Shown: in pieces, positions 1 to 12,900 of the stretch | Numbering within the stretch: the first letter of the stretch is position 1 | Layout of the letters: each line of letters opens with the position of its first letter | DNA from: Sphaerosporella brunnea | Lineage: Eukaryota > Ascomycota > Pezizomycetes > Pezizales > Pyronemataceae | Assembly: GCA_008704415.1 (NCBI GenBank) | Contig: VXIS01000052.1 | Coordinates: 62,001 to 126,000 of the forward strand | Reading direction: 5' to 3' | Length of the DNA stretch: 64,000 nucleotides | The notes under the pieces: model-generated | Told to the model about the DNA's origin: nothing | What the model saw: the letters and a program-made list of their open reading frames with translations, nothing else | Databases searched by the model: none | Made by a program: the position numbers and the translations under genes

Positions 1-2144
1 CCTTCAAATGCGAGACACCAAGGAAGACTGGGATGAAAATCCGCCTCGACGACTAAACATAAATTGCTCACTTCCTCCATCCCCGCGAGCTGGAGTCGAC
101 AACGTTCGAGACCTCCCTTCCGGCGCACGGGCCAAATATGCAACACCTCAAATTATTCTATGAGACTTGGACCACCAACTCACGCTGTTCGTCGTGGTTA
201 TTTGAGAAGATCGATCGGCAAATTTCCGGCGGCACGCGACACGATGCGAAATTTCCGATTGACTGGATTACTTAAGAATAACCTGTACGCTTTTATTGCG
301 ATCGATTGCACCAAAAGAAAAAATAACCTGCAATTAATTAATTCCACGTGGGCGTTGCATTAAAGTCTAGATAGGAAAAGCGCACTCCCTGAACGCCGCA
401 TTCGTATCCTGCTGAAGACCTATTGCCGCGGCGTCATCAGCATTATCACGACAGAAACGGGGCGAGGAGCAGGCCCATACCGACATGTAACATCGGCATC
501 AAGAATTAAACCCACGGAACACATTGTCAAATGCCGCCATCATCTGACGAGCATCGTTGCCGGTCGTATTAAGTCCGGGAACCGTAACTGTCTGCACCCA
601 GCCATCTATATCCCCGTGTGGTTGGGACCGACCCCGAAGCGCGCGTCGAATTTGGTTGCTCGCTGCTAGATGCATACTTCCAAGGTAGCTTCCGTCAAGA
701 GAGAGGTTGTCCCGAGGAGACGGGATAGTTGGGGGCCCAAGCATAGGTTCTTGTTCGGTCATGGAAACCTCTGGTGGGTGCTCCAGGCTGTCGTCCTCGG
801 CAGATACGATGGTCGGGTCCGGAGAAATTTGGCTAAAACAGCGGCTGCTGGCGGCACCAGCAAGGATGGGAGGACGTCGATTGGCAGAAGACAGGCGTCG
901 TCTCGGCAGTGCGCGGCCCGACAGCCAAAAAGTTAAAACGTTCTGCTGCCAACAGCAGCTTTCAGCGCCGTTGCAAGTGGCAAACGGAAAGACGGGTGGT
1001 CTTGCGTCGCAGCGTAGATGAGAAAACATCACAGATCCCCGAAACAGCGGCCCGAAAGTCTCGGCCCTCGGACAGGTCGTGCTTCCAGGGCCCGCCTTGC
1101 GCGCAAAGGATCGTCCCTCGCCTTTTTCCACATCAGCACAAAGGGATCCCCTCGGATTACCGCTGTGGAAACAACAGTCATCGCTGTGGCAGCAGCAGCG
1201 GCGGAGGTGCCGGCGTTGGCTGGCATTTTTACCGTCACGTATGCAGGCGGTCGGTGATTGTGGGCGGTGGGGTTGTCGCTGTCCGCGCGCGACTCAGCCT
1301 TCGGTGCCGTGACCTCACTCTCCCGCCAACGCCGAAATTCACTACATTTCGGCCTTGGCATGTGGGGTGCATGTAACACAACACCTCGAAGCTTTCAGAC
1401 CAGGGTTGTCAGTTAGCCAGCCGGCCGGCGCGGCTGGGCTGGGCTTCGAATGGCTGCAGCCGGCTTCTTCACGGGGCGACGTGGAGAGTTTGCTACTGCG
1501 GATAGATGGCATTCGCGTTGAAAATAGAACGAGCGCACACCCGATACTAGTAAAAGAAACAGCATCTCTCTCTGGCTGACAAAAAAAAAATACAATAGTG
1601 GGCCGGGAAAAAAGGCAGCTTAAGAGACAACGCGGGCGGGTGAAAAAAGGCAGATTAAGAGACAATGCGGGCGGGCGGTGGGCCCCGGACTCAGACTCCA
1701 ACTCCTGCGCTTGAAGTGTCTACCAGTGCCTGATGGCCCCGGGATGGCGGTAGAGGGAGGGAAGGCTGGGTGCTGAGTGTGTTAAAGTGGTCCATTATTG
1801 CACAATGGTTAACAGGTCTCGCAACTTGAAGGGGTGGGGAACGACCGTGGGGTACTAGCATATCGCTCACTGACGATCACTCGATTATGCAGCCGTTGCA
1901 GCCTGGCCGACGCGGCTGGCTATTTCGGCCGGCTACTGACAACCCTGTTTCAGACAGCACTCGACAGCTCTGCACCCCATCAAAAGCCGCCAGAACTCGA
2001 GATCAAACTGCAAGCAAGAGGTACAGTACCACCAAGTTGAAGAGCCGGAAGAATAGATACATGAGAAATTCCGGGTGTTGGGGTCGGGGATTTGCGGTTT
2101 GGCGCCAAGTCCGATAACCGAATGTCCTGAAGCCAGAGGAAGGG
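1..2144. other. Gene-poor stretch, no supported gene
   Basis: I see no convincing gene here. A 210-codon minus-strand frame covers 499-1131 and has a protein-like end (from about residue 125), but it has no recognisable domain and overlaps a repeat copy at about 813-1020, so I do not call it. The plus-strand frames between 670 and 1376 are overlapping alternatives with arginine-rich composition typical of chance reading frames. Confidence 0.5.
813..1020 (+). repeat. Partial copy of the MITE found at 2864-3207
   Basis: The segment starting GGGTCCGGAGAAATTTGGCT closely matches the left end of the inverted-repeat element at 2864. It shares the following block (GGCGGCACCAGCAAGGATGG) and, after a different middle part, the block AGCTTTCAGCGCCGTTGCAA that also occurs at 3088. 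The right terminal inverted repeat is not present as a clear copy, so this is a truncated or rearranged member of the same family. It overlaps the weak minus-strand reading frame at 499-1131. Confidence 0.6.
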
Positions 2145-2852
2145 ATTTTGCGCACCGGCTCATTTTGCGCACGGGTTTAAGGCTTGGATCTGGCCAACAG
2201 AGGGCGGCGCTGCGCCCGCCAGCCAGCGCTGGTGCAACGGCCGTCAATCAAGAACCAGAGCACGACAACATCAAATTTCTGTACTAGGGTGCGAGGGTAA
2301 TTCGGGTGCCGTTACACACATGCAAAGAGCACCCGACTTCATTCCTCCATACAACCAAACAATGCCAAGACCTTTGTCGTTCACGAAGAAGTCGGTATTT
2401 TTTCTTCAAAACACTCAAAAAGGCTCTAGGGAGGCCTACGATGCCACCCCCAGCTTCACAAAGTTCTAGCAGCAATCGTAGTGGCGTTGCCAGTTGCTGT
2501 AGTACTCCGATATCCGCGCGCAAGCCAGGTTTTTTTGCTGCTTCTGACGAAAATCACATAGCTACTCGAGTAATTATGCACACAGAAAATGGAACAACCG
2601 ACACAAAGCTACCTCCCTAAGCCACGAGCGAACAAGACCCCCAAGCGGTTCGGGTTCAAAAAGACTTGCGACTCGGGCATTTTGCGGATTGTTTCTAGGG
2701 TTCTGAGGATGGATGTAGAGGACAAGGTCTGCCGGCGCCCATCTGGTGGCGCGGCCGTTGCACACCAGCGCTGGCTGGCGGGCGCAGCGCCGCCCTCTAT
2801 TGGCCAGATCCAAGCCCTAAACCCGTGCGCACAATGAGCCGGTGCGCAAAAT
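2145..2852. mobile_element. TIR element of about 708 bp, no transposase
   Basis: Two arms of about 98 bp in inverted orientation (2145-2243 and 2752-2852) begin ATTTTGCGCACCGGCTCATT and differ at only a few positions. They flank about 500 bp of sequence with no transposase-like reading frame. Each arm contains a short internal direct repeat (the ATTTTGCGCAC motif twice near the outer end), a layout often seen in DNA-transposon termini where transposase binds. I infer a non-autonomous DNA transposon. No target duplication is obvious, so the exact outer ends are uncertain by a few bases and the superfamily is not assigned. Confidence 0.6.
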
Positions 2853-2863
2853 GAGGCCAAATG

Positions 2864-3207
2864 GGGGGATCCGGAGAAATTTAGCTAAAACAGCCTCTGC
2901 TGGCGGCACCAGGAAGGATGGGTGCACGGCGATTGGCAGAAGACAGGCAGTGCGCGACTTGCGCGACTGTGGAGCGGTGTTCGGGAAGGTGAGGTGAAGG
3001 TTAGTTGATTAGGAGGAAGCGAGGTCTATCTACCCAGCCTCACTAAGCGTCACTCTACCTATGTACATCCCTACAGCGTCCCGACAGCTTTCAGCGCCGT
3101 TGCAAGGAAAGACGGATGGTCTTGCGTCACAGCGTAGTTGAGAGCCAATCGACGTCCTCCCGTTCTTCCTAGTGCCGCCGTTTTAACGAAACTTTTCCGG
3201 ATCCCCC
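2864..3207. mobile_element. MITE with long TIRs beginning GGGGGATCCGG
   Basis: The left end GGGGGATCCGGAGAAATTTA and the right end (revcomp GGGGGATCCGGAAAAGTTTC) form terminal inverted repeats that stay recognisable for about 75 bp on each side. The total length is 344 bp with no coding potential. A partial second copy lies at about 813-1020, which shows the sequence is repetitive. The element starts only about 12 bp from the outer end of the 708-bp TIR element, so the two are adjacent or one inserted at the edge of the other. No clear target duplication was seen. Confidence 0.65.
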
Positions 3208-6200
3208 TAATGACTGTAATATTTGCCAAATATTTCTTGGCGCTCGCTTTGCATTGAGTCTTTGAGATGGTTCCCACGGGGGGATGGACCTCGCAGACTC
3301 ACCTGAGGGTTTAAGGAACGTCATCGTCAAGCAAGGTAATCTATTCCCATCTGCCGAATAGTATCCTAATTAATGGAAAGCGTTTGCACTTGTTCTGACT
3401 GAGGGCCGGGGCGAAGGCATGGGGATGCGAGATGTCGATCCAAGACGGCGGTGCACAAAATCCCGTGCAACACCCTTGGTTCACGCAGACCAACATTTCC
3501 GTACCCATTACTGCTCGTGATCTTGGGAGGGTACAAAGGATCAGAAGCTTCGACAATCAGGCGGCAGGGTGAAGGTAACGTGGTTAGAGAAAGTACGACA
3601 CCAATGGTGTAAACCGGCGGTGGCAGTCGTTTTGAATTTCGCCACAAAACTTACTTGATGCAAATTCCTACAGTTACAGCGCAGCAACAGGTTGCGGCCA
3701 TCCTTTTACTTGGATCCAGGCTCTCTCGCATGGATTTGGACACTAGGATGTTGGGTGTTGGCTAGCGCCAATCTGTGGTGGAGGACAATGTTGTCCCCAT
3801 TGTCTGTGCACACCTGCTCGATCTTTTGCTGGGGCCATCAATCATCAAAGGAAGCATGGCTCTTCCAGAGGGTCTTATGAACTGCACAAAATAATGTTTG
3901 GCGGTAATGGCGCTCGAACGCTGAATCGAAACACAGCACAAAGGTAACATACTCCTTGTGATTGGCCTTGTCAAGGACCAATCGTTGCGACCGCCGAACA
4001 CCGACACTACAACTCTCACAATGGCACCGCAGCTTCCGAGGACTTTCGCCATCGCATGGTGAATGGATGGAACGGATCGTCAATAAGTTTCCGCCAACGG
4101 AGTGGGTAACGTTGGCAGAAGTTTATTGATGACGTTTATGCTCTAGTCACGGTGGACGCTACGCCGAAGCCTGGCCTGGCATAGGTTGTGGAAGGCTGAT
4201 AGTACAGCCTCTGACGATTTGCTGATGGTTGTGAAGGTTGTGATGTGCGGGCTCCAACGGTTGTCGTGAATCACGAGCACCACAGCCCCCCTAACGGAGG
4301 GTTTTCCGCCCCCCATCTGTGTTGAGGGTATTCTTGAAAACAAACTGGACAACGGGCGTCGAATAAAGGTTATTGACACCTGCATTTCTACATTACGGTT
4401 GGACACACCTACTTCTGGATTCGAATGACCGTTAATACTCTACACAAGCCGCACACTGCGGTATATGGAGGATCCTGACACGCGCGCACACTTTCGCGCA
4501 TTTAATTGCGTGTGTGGACGATCATTCGGCTCGTCCCGAATCCCCGGGATCGCGATACCTGCCGATGGATAAACAAAAGCATCCATGCACTCAATAGGCA
4601 TGCACAGGGTAGGGCAGGACGACCACAAAGACTCATAGACATACTGCGCACACTGATCGACGGACCGTGCGAGCGCGAGGCGCGCAGGTTGCCTTTTTGT
4701 GACTGCTGTCAGATCATGTGCGCGGTTGCTCGGGCCTCTTTGTGCGGAGTTCCTGAGGTCCACGTTCATCATGCCCCAGGTAATCCTGGAAGTGCTCAGG
4801 CAATCTTCAGCTACGGGATGGACTCCCTTGCGAATCTCAACAACTTTTCACAATCACTTTATTATGCGAAGAGCATCGGAATCTGGAAGCAGGGTCTAAA
4901 TAAGTCAATTCGTCCAACTGCTATCTAATCTACCTAGGTGCCTTGATATCATAGTGTCCCATCTTGATGCTATCTGAATTACCACACGAGCCAAGGAAAA
5001 CAAAGGGTAACTGCACGAATTAGTACTCGTTAATTCAAAAAATTCACTCGAGGGGATCATCCATACCATTCAAGCATGACGGGGGACAAGAAAGAGCGAG
5101 CAAAACCGAGACGAGTTGCTATGGGAAACTGGTCACTCTTTGTTGTCCCCTGTCAGTACTACAGCAAGCTGTCTACTTGAATTGTTTCTTGAACTGTTCG
5201 AGGACAGCCGGAACCTGAGTTTCACGGGGGGTCCCTGGGGTATAAATCCCCGTCTGCCACCCGGTAACGGATGGTCCGGGCGTAGGAGCCGGCGTCTGGT
5301 TTTCCTGCCTTTTGTTTTGTCAGCCTCTGTGAACGGCTAGAAAAGGTGGGTAACAGACTGAGCGGGCATCGTTATAGTATTGAAGTAGTCTAGTGTACGT
5401 TATGCAGCAGTGTTCTGGTCTGGGTTCGACGACACACATCTGGTCAGCACCGGAGGTATTCCAGGACGGGGGAGAGAGGAAAACAAATTGCAAAGGTTTG
5501 GCTAACCACTACCGCAGAAAGATCGAAAATGAAAGAGCCTATGAGACGGGAGGGGCAGCGGCGAGCCGAAATCGATGCTTAAGCCCGCCAGACAGTGGAG
5601 GTCCAACTGAGGCGTGAGGTAGATGTGCAGAAGTGCTGGCGGGAGGTAGGAGCGATGGTGGGTAACTGCGAGATACAAGCTCTATGGGGAAGATATGTTC
5701 GATTTGCGCAAGTGTTTGCAGGTTATAGATGTCAGGATTAAGACGATGTGTTCGGGGGGAAACAGGTGACCTTATATGCTAATGTTTAGGTATGGTTGGC
5801 AAGCGTTTTAGCAAAGCGTTAAACTGCGCCCCGGGGCCCCAGAATCGCCAGTACGTGCTCAATCCGCATCCTTGCCAGCCCAGACCACTCCAGCAGGATC
5901 AGTATGCGCCCACCAGACGACTCTGACGATTTCGGTGATGCATAAGTGCGAGGGTTTATTCGAAGAAGGCTGTGGCTTGGTGGAAAGGTCACAAGTTGGG
6001 ACCCCTGATCTCTCCTGTGACTCCGTTGCTGGAAGCCGGCTTGTCAGCACATATTGGGACTTCAACGGCAAATTTCTGCCTTTAATGACCTATCGCATTT
6101 TGAATGGAGGCCTCGGGATGAGCGAGGCTAGCATCGTGGCACCTCAGCGATTTCCGATGATGGAATGTGTTTTGTCTCGGTCATATTGCCGAAAGATGAG

Positions 6201-6390
6201 GTTTGGACGCAGTTAGGTTACGTTATAGGATCGGGAGATTGAGATTGAACGTTGCAGTTGGAGACAACGCGTGAAGGTGTTGCGCGAACTGCGAAATCAA
6301 TCCTGCGCAGCTTCTAAGCAAGTCTTTCTGAAGTCGTAATGAAGGGTGTTCGCCTGGAGGGAAAGAAACTGTCTTCCGGCTTTGCTGCGA
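3208..6390. other. Gene-poor stretch
   Basis: No supported gene. Reading frames are short and mutually overlapping on both strands. The segment 4079-4130 (AATAAGTTTCCGCCAACGGA and following) resembles sequence just inside the right end of the TIR element at 7989-8765, so part of this interval is probably old transposon debris. The frame at 5872-6216 (114 codons) has no recognisable domain. Confidence 0.45.
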
Positions 6391-6478
6391 GCGGAGGACG
6401 AGAAGTTGGCGAGTGGAGGACGAGAAGTTGGCGAGCGGAGGACGAGAAGTTGGCGAGCGGAGGACGAGAAGTTGGAGA
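6391..6478 (+). repeat. 22-bp minisatellite, four units
   Basis: Four contiguous copies of GCGGAGGACGAGAAGTTGGCGA, with single substitutions in units 2 and 4. Because 22 is not a multiple of three, the array is read in all three frames in turn. This explains why several overlapping plus-strand frames cross it, each containing acidic/basic heptad-like stretches such as EDEKLASGG. I do not take these frames as evidence of a gene. Confidence 0.85.
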
Positions 6479-7988
6479 GCGAGAGCTCACAGCTCACGCG
6501 GCAGTTGGAATTCGAACGGCGCCTCGCACCCCGCAAGCATGCCACCCAGAACGGAGATCGATCCGCTCATTGAAGCAGCGACCTTATCGCAACAATCCAG
6601 ATGTTTGTTCTTTGATGTCTCGATGTCCCGGAAACAAGCCCGGCACCGCTGCTGTCTGGCATTCTACCTTCAGTCAGAACAGCACTTCAACTGACGCGTC
6701 GCAGTTCAGTCGCTATTTCACGCAGAAGGGCGCAACTAGATCATCGTGGTCACCTACGAACTCGTACAATACATTATTCTCACGTAAGTACTAAGCGGCG
6801 AACGACAACGCGCCCACGGTATCGATGATTTAACGCGACAATCCTTTCTAGAAAGGCAGCCATCATGTCGGCGTGGCTAATAGCCAATCGCTAGACCTAA
6901 GAACCAAATCACTTGGCCAATGCTGCCGCGACGTGCATATACATACATACTATGTAATATCTAACACCGGCAGCTTAACTAGTCAACACGTGACCATGAC
7001 AGTTCAATTCATTTCCCCACTTAACGACTGTATGCACTCAACCGTTGACGTGCATCGCCGCCTAGACGGATCTGAGTGGCGTTGTCAGGACTACAATACA
7101 TGTGGAAACCCATTACGATCCAACAATTGTCGCGTCGGGAGAATCCGGAGGTTTTCTGGGGTAGAATAAACGCTCAAACCGTGGGTAATACAGGATCAGC
7201 TTGGTTTTACTCGGCCATGGGACTTTTTGAGAGTTTTCGTTTTGCAACTTAAAATGCAAATTCCAAAGCTATCGACGCTATCTGGGTAAGCAGGCATGTG
7301 GCTATTCAGATCCCAGGGGTCTTCGTGTGCTTTGTGACTTGGTACACCTGAGGTGGTTCAGATGATGGCAGCTGGCTGCTCACTGAGATGTGCGATGTGC
7401 TCACCAAACACGTCTGGTGCCGAAAAATCGCCGCCGGCTTGCAACTCTCTGTACTGAGCCGACGGTCTGCCACTTCTGACGCCTCGGTCTGCACTGCACT
7501 TGTAGCCTGGAAATATATTGAATCAGGCTCTCAGTTGCGAAAATCAGGTGGAAGTTATAGGGCAGCTAGCGGTACCCCCACGTCATCGACTTTGATGGTG
7601 GCAGTCCGAGAGCTGCCGGTAGATTTCTTGCAGGCAATCCTACAGAAGCGAAAAAAAAGACCCTGCGTATGTGTCCCGCGTTCACCCCATGTGCCCAAAG
7701 CAAATCTAGCATCTCGATTTCTGTAGTGCGTCTATCGGACATATCCCAGAACTTGCTTTCAAGAAGCAAAACAGTGCGACGCAGCCAAGCTTGCAAGGTG
7801 AACCATGGCGGTATATCGTGGGGGAAAAGAGGGGAGCCTCGTGTAATGGCTTTACACAAATCTCAGTCTCTATCAGATTTGGGCACCAAGTATCCAGCAT
7901 ATAACCTTTCGGAATACCCAAAATATACCTTGAAATTTTTTAAAACGTTAAAGGCTTCAGAGCTAGCTGTTTCTGACTATACTGTAGT
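6479..7988. other. No supported gene
   Basis: I see no conserved domain, RNA gene or clear repeat in this interval. The frames at 6873-7169 and 7388-7726 are unremarkable and lack recognisable motifs. Confidence 0.4.
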
Positions 7989-8765
7989 TGTCAATAACCT
8001 CACCTCCGTTCGGCCCCCCGTTGTCAAGTTCGTTTGCCGGAAAGCCAAAACGAACGGAGGCGCGGAAAAACCTCTGATTGGCCCATTAGGCAACCGTGAT
8101 GACGAATCTGGTCCAGAAGCAACGCCCGCTTAAGTCGCTCAGGCAATTATCGCCACTCCTTCCACCTGTCGCCGAGCCCTCTCTGATGTCGCACCCCTCT
8201 GCCACCTTTTGCAGTCTACTGCCTGTCACCGCCGCTTCCTACCTTCAACAAAATGCTCCGTCAATCTACCCGAAGGCACGATCACTGGTGACCCTCGCTG
8301 ATACAAATTTGATTTTTGGATGGGTCCCGGGCTTCAACTCTTGTTGTAGAGTAATATCGGGATGTTTTATTTGGAGGGCGCGAGTTTCTAAGGCGAGTTA
8401 TTTTCTTAATTCTTTATGCACCTAGCTAGTGGGAGAGGAGACGGGCTTCATGCGCCCTCTATCTAGCGTATGCACATCTATAATATCGCTGGCTGCTCAT
8501 AGAGAAAGGACTGTCGGCATAAGCCTCCCGGGAAGCACCATGGGCTCAAATTCACTGGCCTCGCGCGGCGGTACAGTGTTTTTCGAGTCTATGGGTTCGG
8601 ACGGCGTGTGCTTCAAGGTTGTTTCGATAACGTTGGTTTCTCACAACCGTTTTATGACTGGTCCGTGACGACACCATGGGGGTTTTCAATAAGCTTTCAC
8701 AAACGGAGTGGGCACCGTTCAGCAACAAACGGGCTCACGAACGCCGGAAACGGAGGTTATTGACA
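7989..8765. mobile_element. TIR element, ends TGTCAATAACCTC
   Basis: The left end TGTCAATAACCTCACCTCCG and the right end (revcomp TGTCAATAACCTCCGTTTCC) are inverted repeats bounding 777 bp. There is no transposase. The first 120 bp or so reappear at 49559-49680, including a shared internal block ending CTGATTGGCCC, so this is a dispersed family. No target duplication was identified, so superfamily assignment is left open. Confidence 0.55.
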
Positions 8766-9144
8766 ACCACTACTCTGTCAAGAATTCCGTTCGTACCGGC
8801 CTCTTCTGGGAGACATGCTAGGAACTTCGAGGACGTAGGGTTGAAGGAAAACCAGATGCGCTACGGTAAGTTTCAACGTTGGTCTAGACGGAAACAAAAC
8901 CGTTATCTATCCGATCGCGACCATGTCCTGTCTGATAGAGTTTGGCAGCCTTGATCATGATTGATTGCTGACGAGGCTGAACAGAAAGTATGCTCAAAGT
9001 GTCCGGCGAAGTGAGGTTAACACCTGCAGAAGTTCATCCAATAGAATCCGTCCAGTCCACAGAAGTGCAGTTTTACCTTGGCAACTGCCAACTCAACTCT
9101 GCCTCCAGCTCCCGCGTCCTCAGAGCTTTCCTCCGTCTTTTGTC

Positions 9145-9978
9145 ATGGCCTCCATCAGTGTCAAGCTTTTCACCGGCGAAACCTTCCCGCTACTTTCAAA
9201 CGAACAAAGGGCCGCCGAAGCCCTCACCGTCGATGGCTGCATACTTCTGCTTGGCGCGGCACTCCATTCGCCAGAGCTGGCCCACATCTCCCTCTCATCG
9301 ACAATAGCGCTTCTCGGCGGCGACAGCAGCCAGCCTCATCGGATCGAGGTTGAAGGAGGACGGTATATAGATGCTAACGGCGGTGATATGTATGTTCTAT
9401 ATTTCTATCCGCTATTTCACGGCGTTTTTGACTGAAGATTACTCCGCTCCTTCAACAGCCTCGTCTGCCAACCGACCCGCACTTTTGAGCTCGTACGCCC
9501 GTTGCCGCCCCCAACCGACGCAGAGCCGCGCCGGGCCACAAAGGCACCAAAAAGTTTCTTCTGTCCTGTTTCCGGATGTACCAGTTCATTCAACCGGCGA
9601 GATAACCTTCGACGGCATCTCAGAGATCCCACTCGTGGACCACGTCATGCTGAGTACGCGAAAGAACTGGATGCATCGCTACCACAGAGTCAGAATTCTT
9701 CTACTTCCGCTTCGTTTGCGATAAGGCTGATGTCCGCAGACCAGATAAGTGTGGTGGTGGAGAGACTCAGTAGTCAGTACCCGGCTATTGCCCTTGTACC
9801 GGAGGTGACGGCATTTGAGGAGGTACAGGGCCTCGAAGAGAAGTTGGCAGCTGTTTGCAGGTCACTTTTTGCGGTGTTTCGAAGGGAGTTTGGTGGCTTT
9901 GATCTCTGGGGAGAGGTTAGAATTGGCGGGGGAGCTACAGGGGAGGCTGGCAGTTCCGGGTCGGGTGCCGCCAATTAG
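9145..9978 (+). CDS. Small C2H2-type zinc-finger protein (two exons)
   Basis: Exons 9145-9389 and 9459-9978 join to a 254-residue protein. The intron (69 bp) has donor GTATGT, a TGACTGA branch site and acceptor CAACAG. The splice restores a smooth reading through an isoleucine codon, whereas reading straight through stops at 9435. The start is an ATG in good context (TGTCATGGC). The protein has an N-terminal region of about 80 residues with alternating hydrophobic segments. A proline-rich linker follows, then one zinc-finger-like motif (C117, C122, H135, H145) in the setting FFCPVSGCTSSFNRRDNLRR. The spacing between the two histidines is longer than the usual 3-5, so the finger may be degenerate. 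A C-terminal helical region (about 165-225) and a Gly/Ser-rich tail follow. Role: possibly nucleic-acid binding; no specific family recognised. Confidence 0.65.
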
Positions 9979-12900
9979 GGAGGTCCGTGAGGTTGTGGTA
10001 GATTCGTAGCATTTAGTCATGGGTAGTAGGGCGTTTTTCTTCTTTTCATCACTGATGAATGCTTAGCCTTCTTGAGAATATTGTTCTGCATTGTTTGCAA
10101 GCGCCAAAAATTGGACCAGCTTGTAGTCCACGGGCAAGAATGTAATGGCCTGCTAACATGTTTGAAATCGAATGATAGTAAGAATCTCAATCGCTGCATG
10201 CCACGATAACCGTTTACCCTAGGCCCTCGGCCTTGGTGGCGCAGGTCCATGGGTCATCCTAATGCCTTGGAAGGCTCTGCAACCCCAGCCTTCTTGTGCC
10301 TGTTCAAAACAGTTCAGCCCCTACGTCATAAATCTAAGGTCTCGAGACGATGAGATTCAATGACCGAGATACAACAAATTGCCCTACCTGGGTCCTGAGC
10401 CTATGCCCTCTACAAGTCTCACTCTGATTGAGAGGCCGACGGCCTCCACACCCACCAAAGCTCCAAATCCACTACCTAGGATTGCGGTGCAATAAGAATA
10501 CCAAAAAAGAAACGCGACATGGTTTTTGCTCGGCCTCACGGCAGTTCTGTTGGCCTGTCACGACTTGCTATTCCGCCTAAGGCCCAGCCGTTTAGTTTCG
10601 ACCCACGCTGAACGTCTGATCACATTTTTCTCATATCACAACCTCCTATTCGACTTACATGCAGCTCGACAATCGATCGGGAAGCTGCATGACAATTCCG
10701 CCAGGACGCGATTCAAGCATCTCCGGATCTGCAACCAGTAGGTACTGGAAAAAAAAAACGTTTTTAGTCACGAGCGCATCAGAGTGTTCACAAAAAAAAT
10801 CACAAAGCGGAGGAACCATACGGCTTTTGCGCCAGCCTTGAACCACAGTATCGCCGAAAACCTCCGCTTCATTCTCAGCAGCACCTTTCTCAATCGGTCT
10901 TGAAGCGCTTCCAACACTGCGGCATTTACACAACTCGTAATAAAGACATGTTTGAAGTTTGCCACAGCGGGGTTCGAAAATCTTCTTCAGTTGTCACGGG
11001 AAGAACCGTTAACTGCCGTCATCATGTCAGCGTGCATTGCATTCGCAGAAAGGCCGGGGTACCAGCAGATAACTCCCCACGCGGTATGCAGTTGAATCCA
11101 TCGTTGTATTTCGTTTACGTCTGGATACCCCCCCCCTTTTTCAAGGTTGGGCGCATGCATGGATGTCAATTTTTGTGTCACAGTCTATCACTCGTGGACA
11201 CAGTCAGCCTTTAGTCTGCAGTAAATATGCCCGACTTTCGGCGACCTTTTGATGATCCGCCTTGCGTCTGGTGCGGCATGTTACATCGGGGCGCGGAGAC
11301 TGCAAGGCTCGGTGGATTTTCGAGGAGCCGTCAACGTTAGGTAATTATCGTCCGGAAACCTTCCACCAAGCATGAGTCGAAATCAGGCTCATTGGCAAAA
11401 TATTTCCATGGACGGGGATTAACTCTTCCCATGTAATTATGGAAGGCAGAGCTTCCAACACTGACCGACCGGCCACCGGACAAGTCGAGACGTGTGGTTG
11501 TAGAGCCGGGCTGTCGGTAGTGATGCATCACCAACTCAACGGTAGCCATTGTCTAGGGCCGCTGTGGGTCGCCGTCCAATATTGACCCTCTGCTTGGTCA
11601 TACTGAGCCCTTCAATTCTGCTGTCCTGGCTCACGACCAAAGAGCTTGAAATGCATGAGCTATCAAAGGCTTGGAAACAACTCCTCACGTCGTTCTAAAA
11701 CCATTACGACAAACACTGGCAACCTCCGAGGCCACCTTTTGGCAGAGTTCTTCACCAAAGCCCAATCAAAAGCCAGTCTAGCCTCCTCTAGCTCTGGCCA
11801 TGCGGGACTGGTGCGAATATTCCCGCATCCAGCAATCTGTCGCATGCCTCAACATCATCGCCAGGGGCACTTAAGATATCTATCCTCCAAACCTAGGCTC
11901 TGTGGGGAGGAGCTTTGTCCCTGCAGGCAATCGGAAGATCTTTCCCGCAGCCTCCAGATGCCAACAGTGCAGGAGCCATTCATATATTTCCTTTCCAAAC
12001 GTCCGCGACACCCGCCTTAGAAATTAGAGTTCCAGACCACTCTTTCCCCCTCATCGGTGGATTCACCGGCTGCCAACCCTCAAGTCATAACCGCAAGTCA
12101 TAGCATCCGACGTGATGACTTATGACGTATGTACCGGGCCCGGAAGTGTGTAACGAAGGCCGGCCCGAAATAGTAAGCTGGTGGCAAATTGATATCAAGG
12201 CGACAACTCCCACTTAGCATGAGTTGTGAGGCATGAAAACTTCCAGACCTCTCCACGCCGCACCCCCAAATCAGGCACCGGCAACTTCCTTTAGTGATCA
12301 TATAACTCGTTTCGAATGTGTCAAGTTCATATATCTAGCCATTGACGTCCCGGAATCGCTTTTGCCGGGCCATGTTGTGGCGTAGGCGTAGATATGCGAG
12401 CAGTTTGAACTTGGCGGCCAAGATCTGTGCTTTTATAACCCCTCCTTCGGTATGCGGCTGACCCTATTTCCGTATCTAAACACGTTCAGCAGTTAATTCA
12501 GCCGATGATTGAGTTGTTTAGAAATCACTATCAATCACTCATTCTCGTGGCTGTTTTGTCAGCAATTGGTGGAGAACGAACTCCCGTTGTATATATCTGG
12601 GAAATAGCAGAGCAAGAGGGCCCATCGAGAGAGTAGAACATTGCGGACCGCCAAGATCTTGCCTCTGCTATTCGGTCGGAGTAAAACAAGCACCCCCAGG
12701 CGGCTGAACCAAGCCAAAACACGCCGGGCCAATGGAACCTCCCCCCGCGGCCCACCTATCTCCTGCGACCAGTGTCCTCAGCAGCCAGCCAAAATTGCTG
12801 GGCGGCTGTCTTAAAACCTGGATACATGTGCGTCAGCCACGGTGGCTCGCCCAAAATGGCCTGGGGCTGTCGCTTAAGCATTCGCAAGAGAAAATCATTG

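Noticed and set aside
4440..4928. Opposed frames of 110 and 140 codons
   Set aside because: They overlap on opposite strands, show no recognised motifs and have uneven composition.
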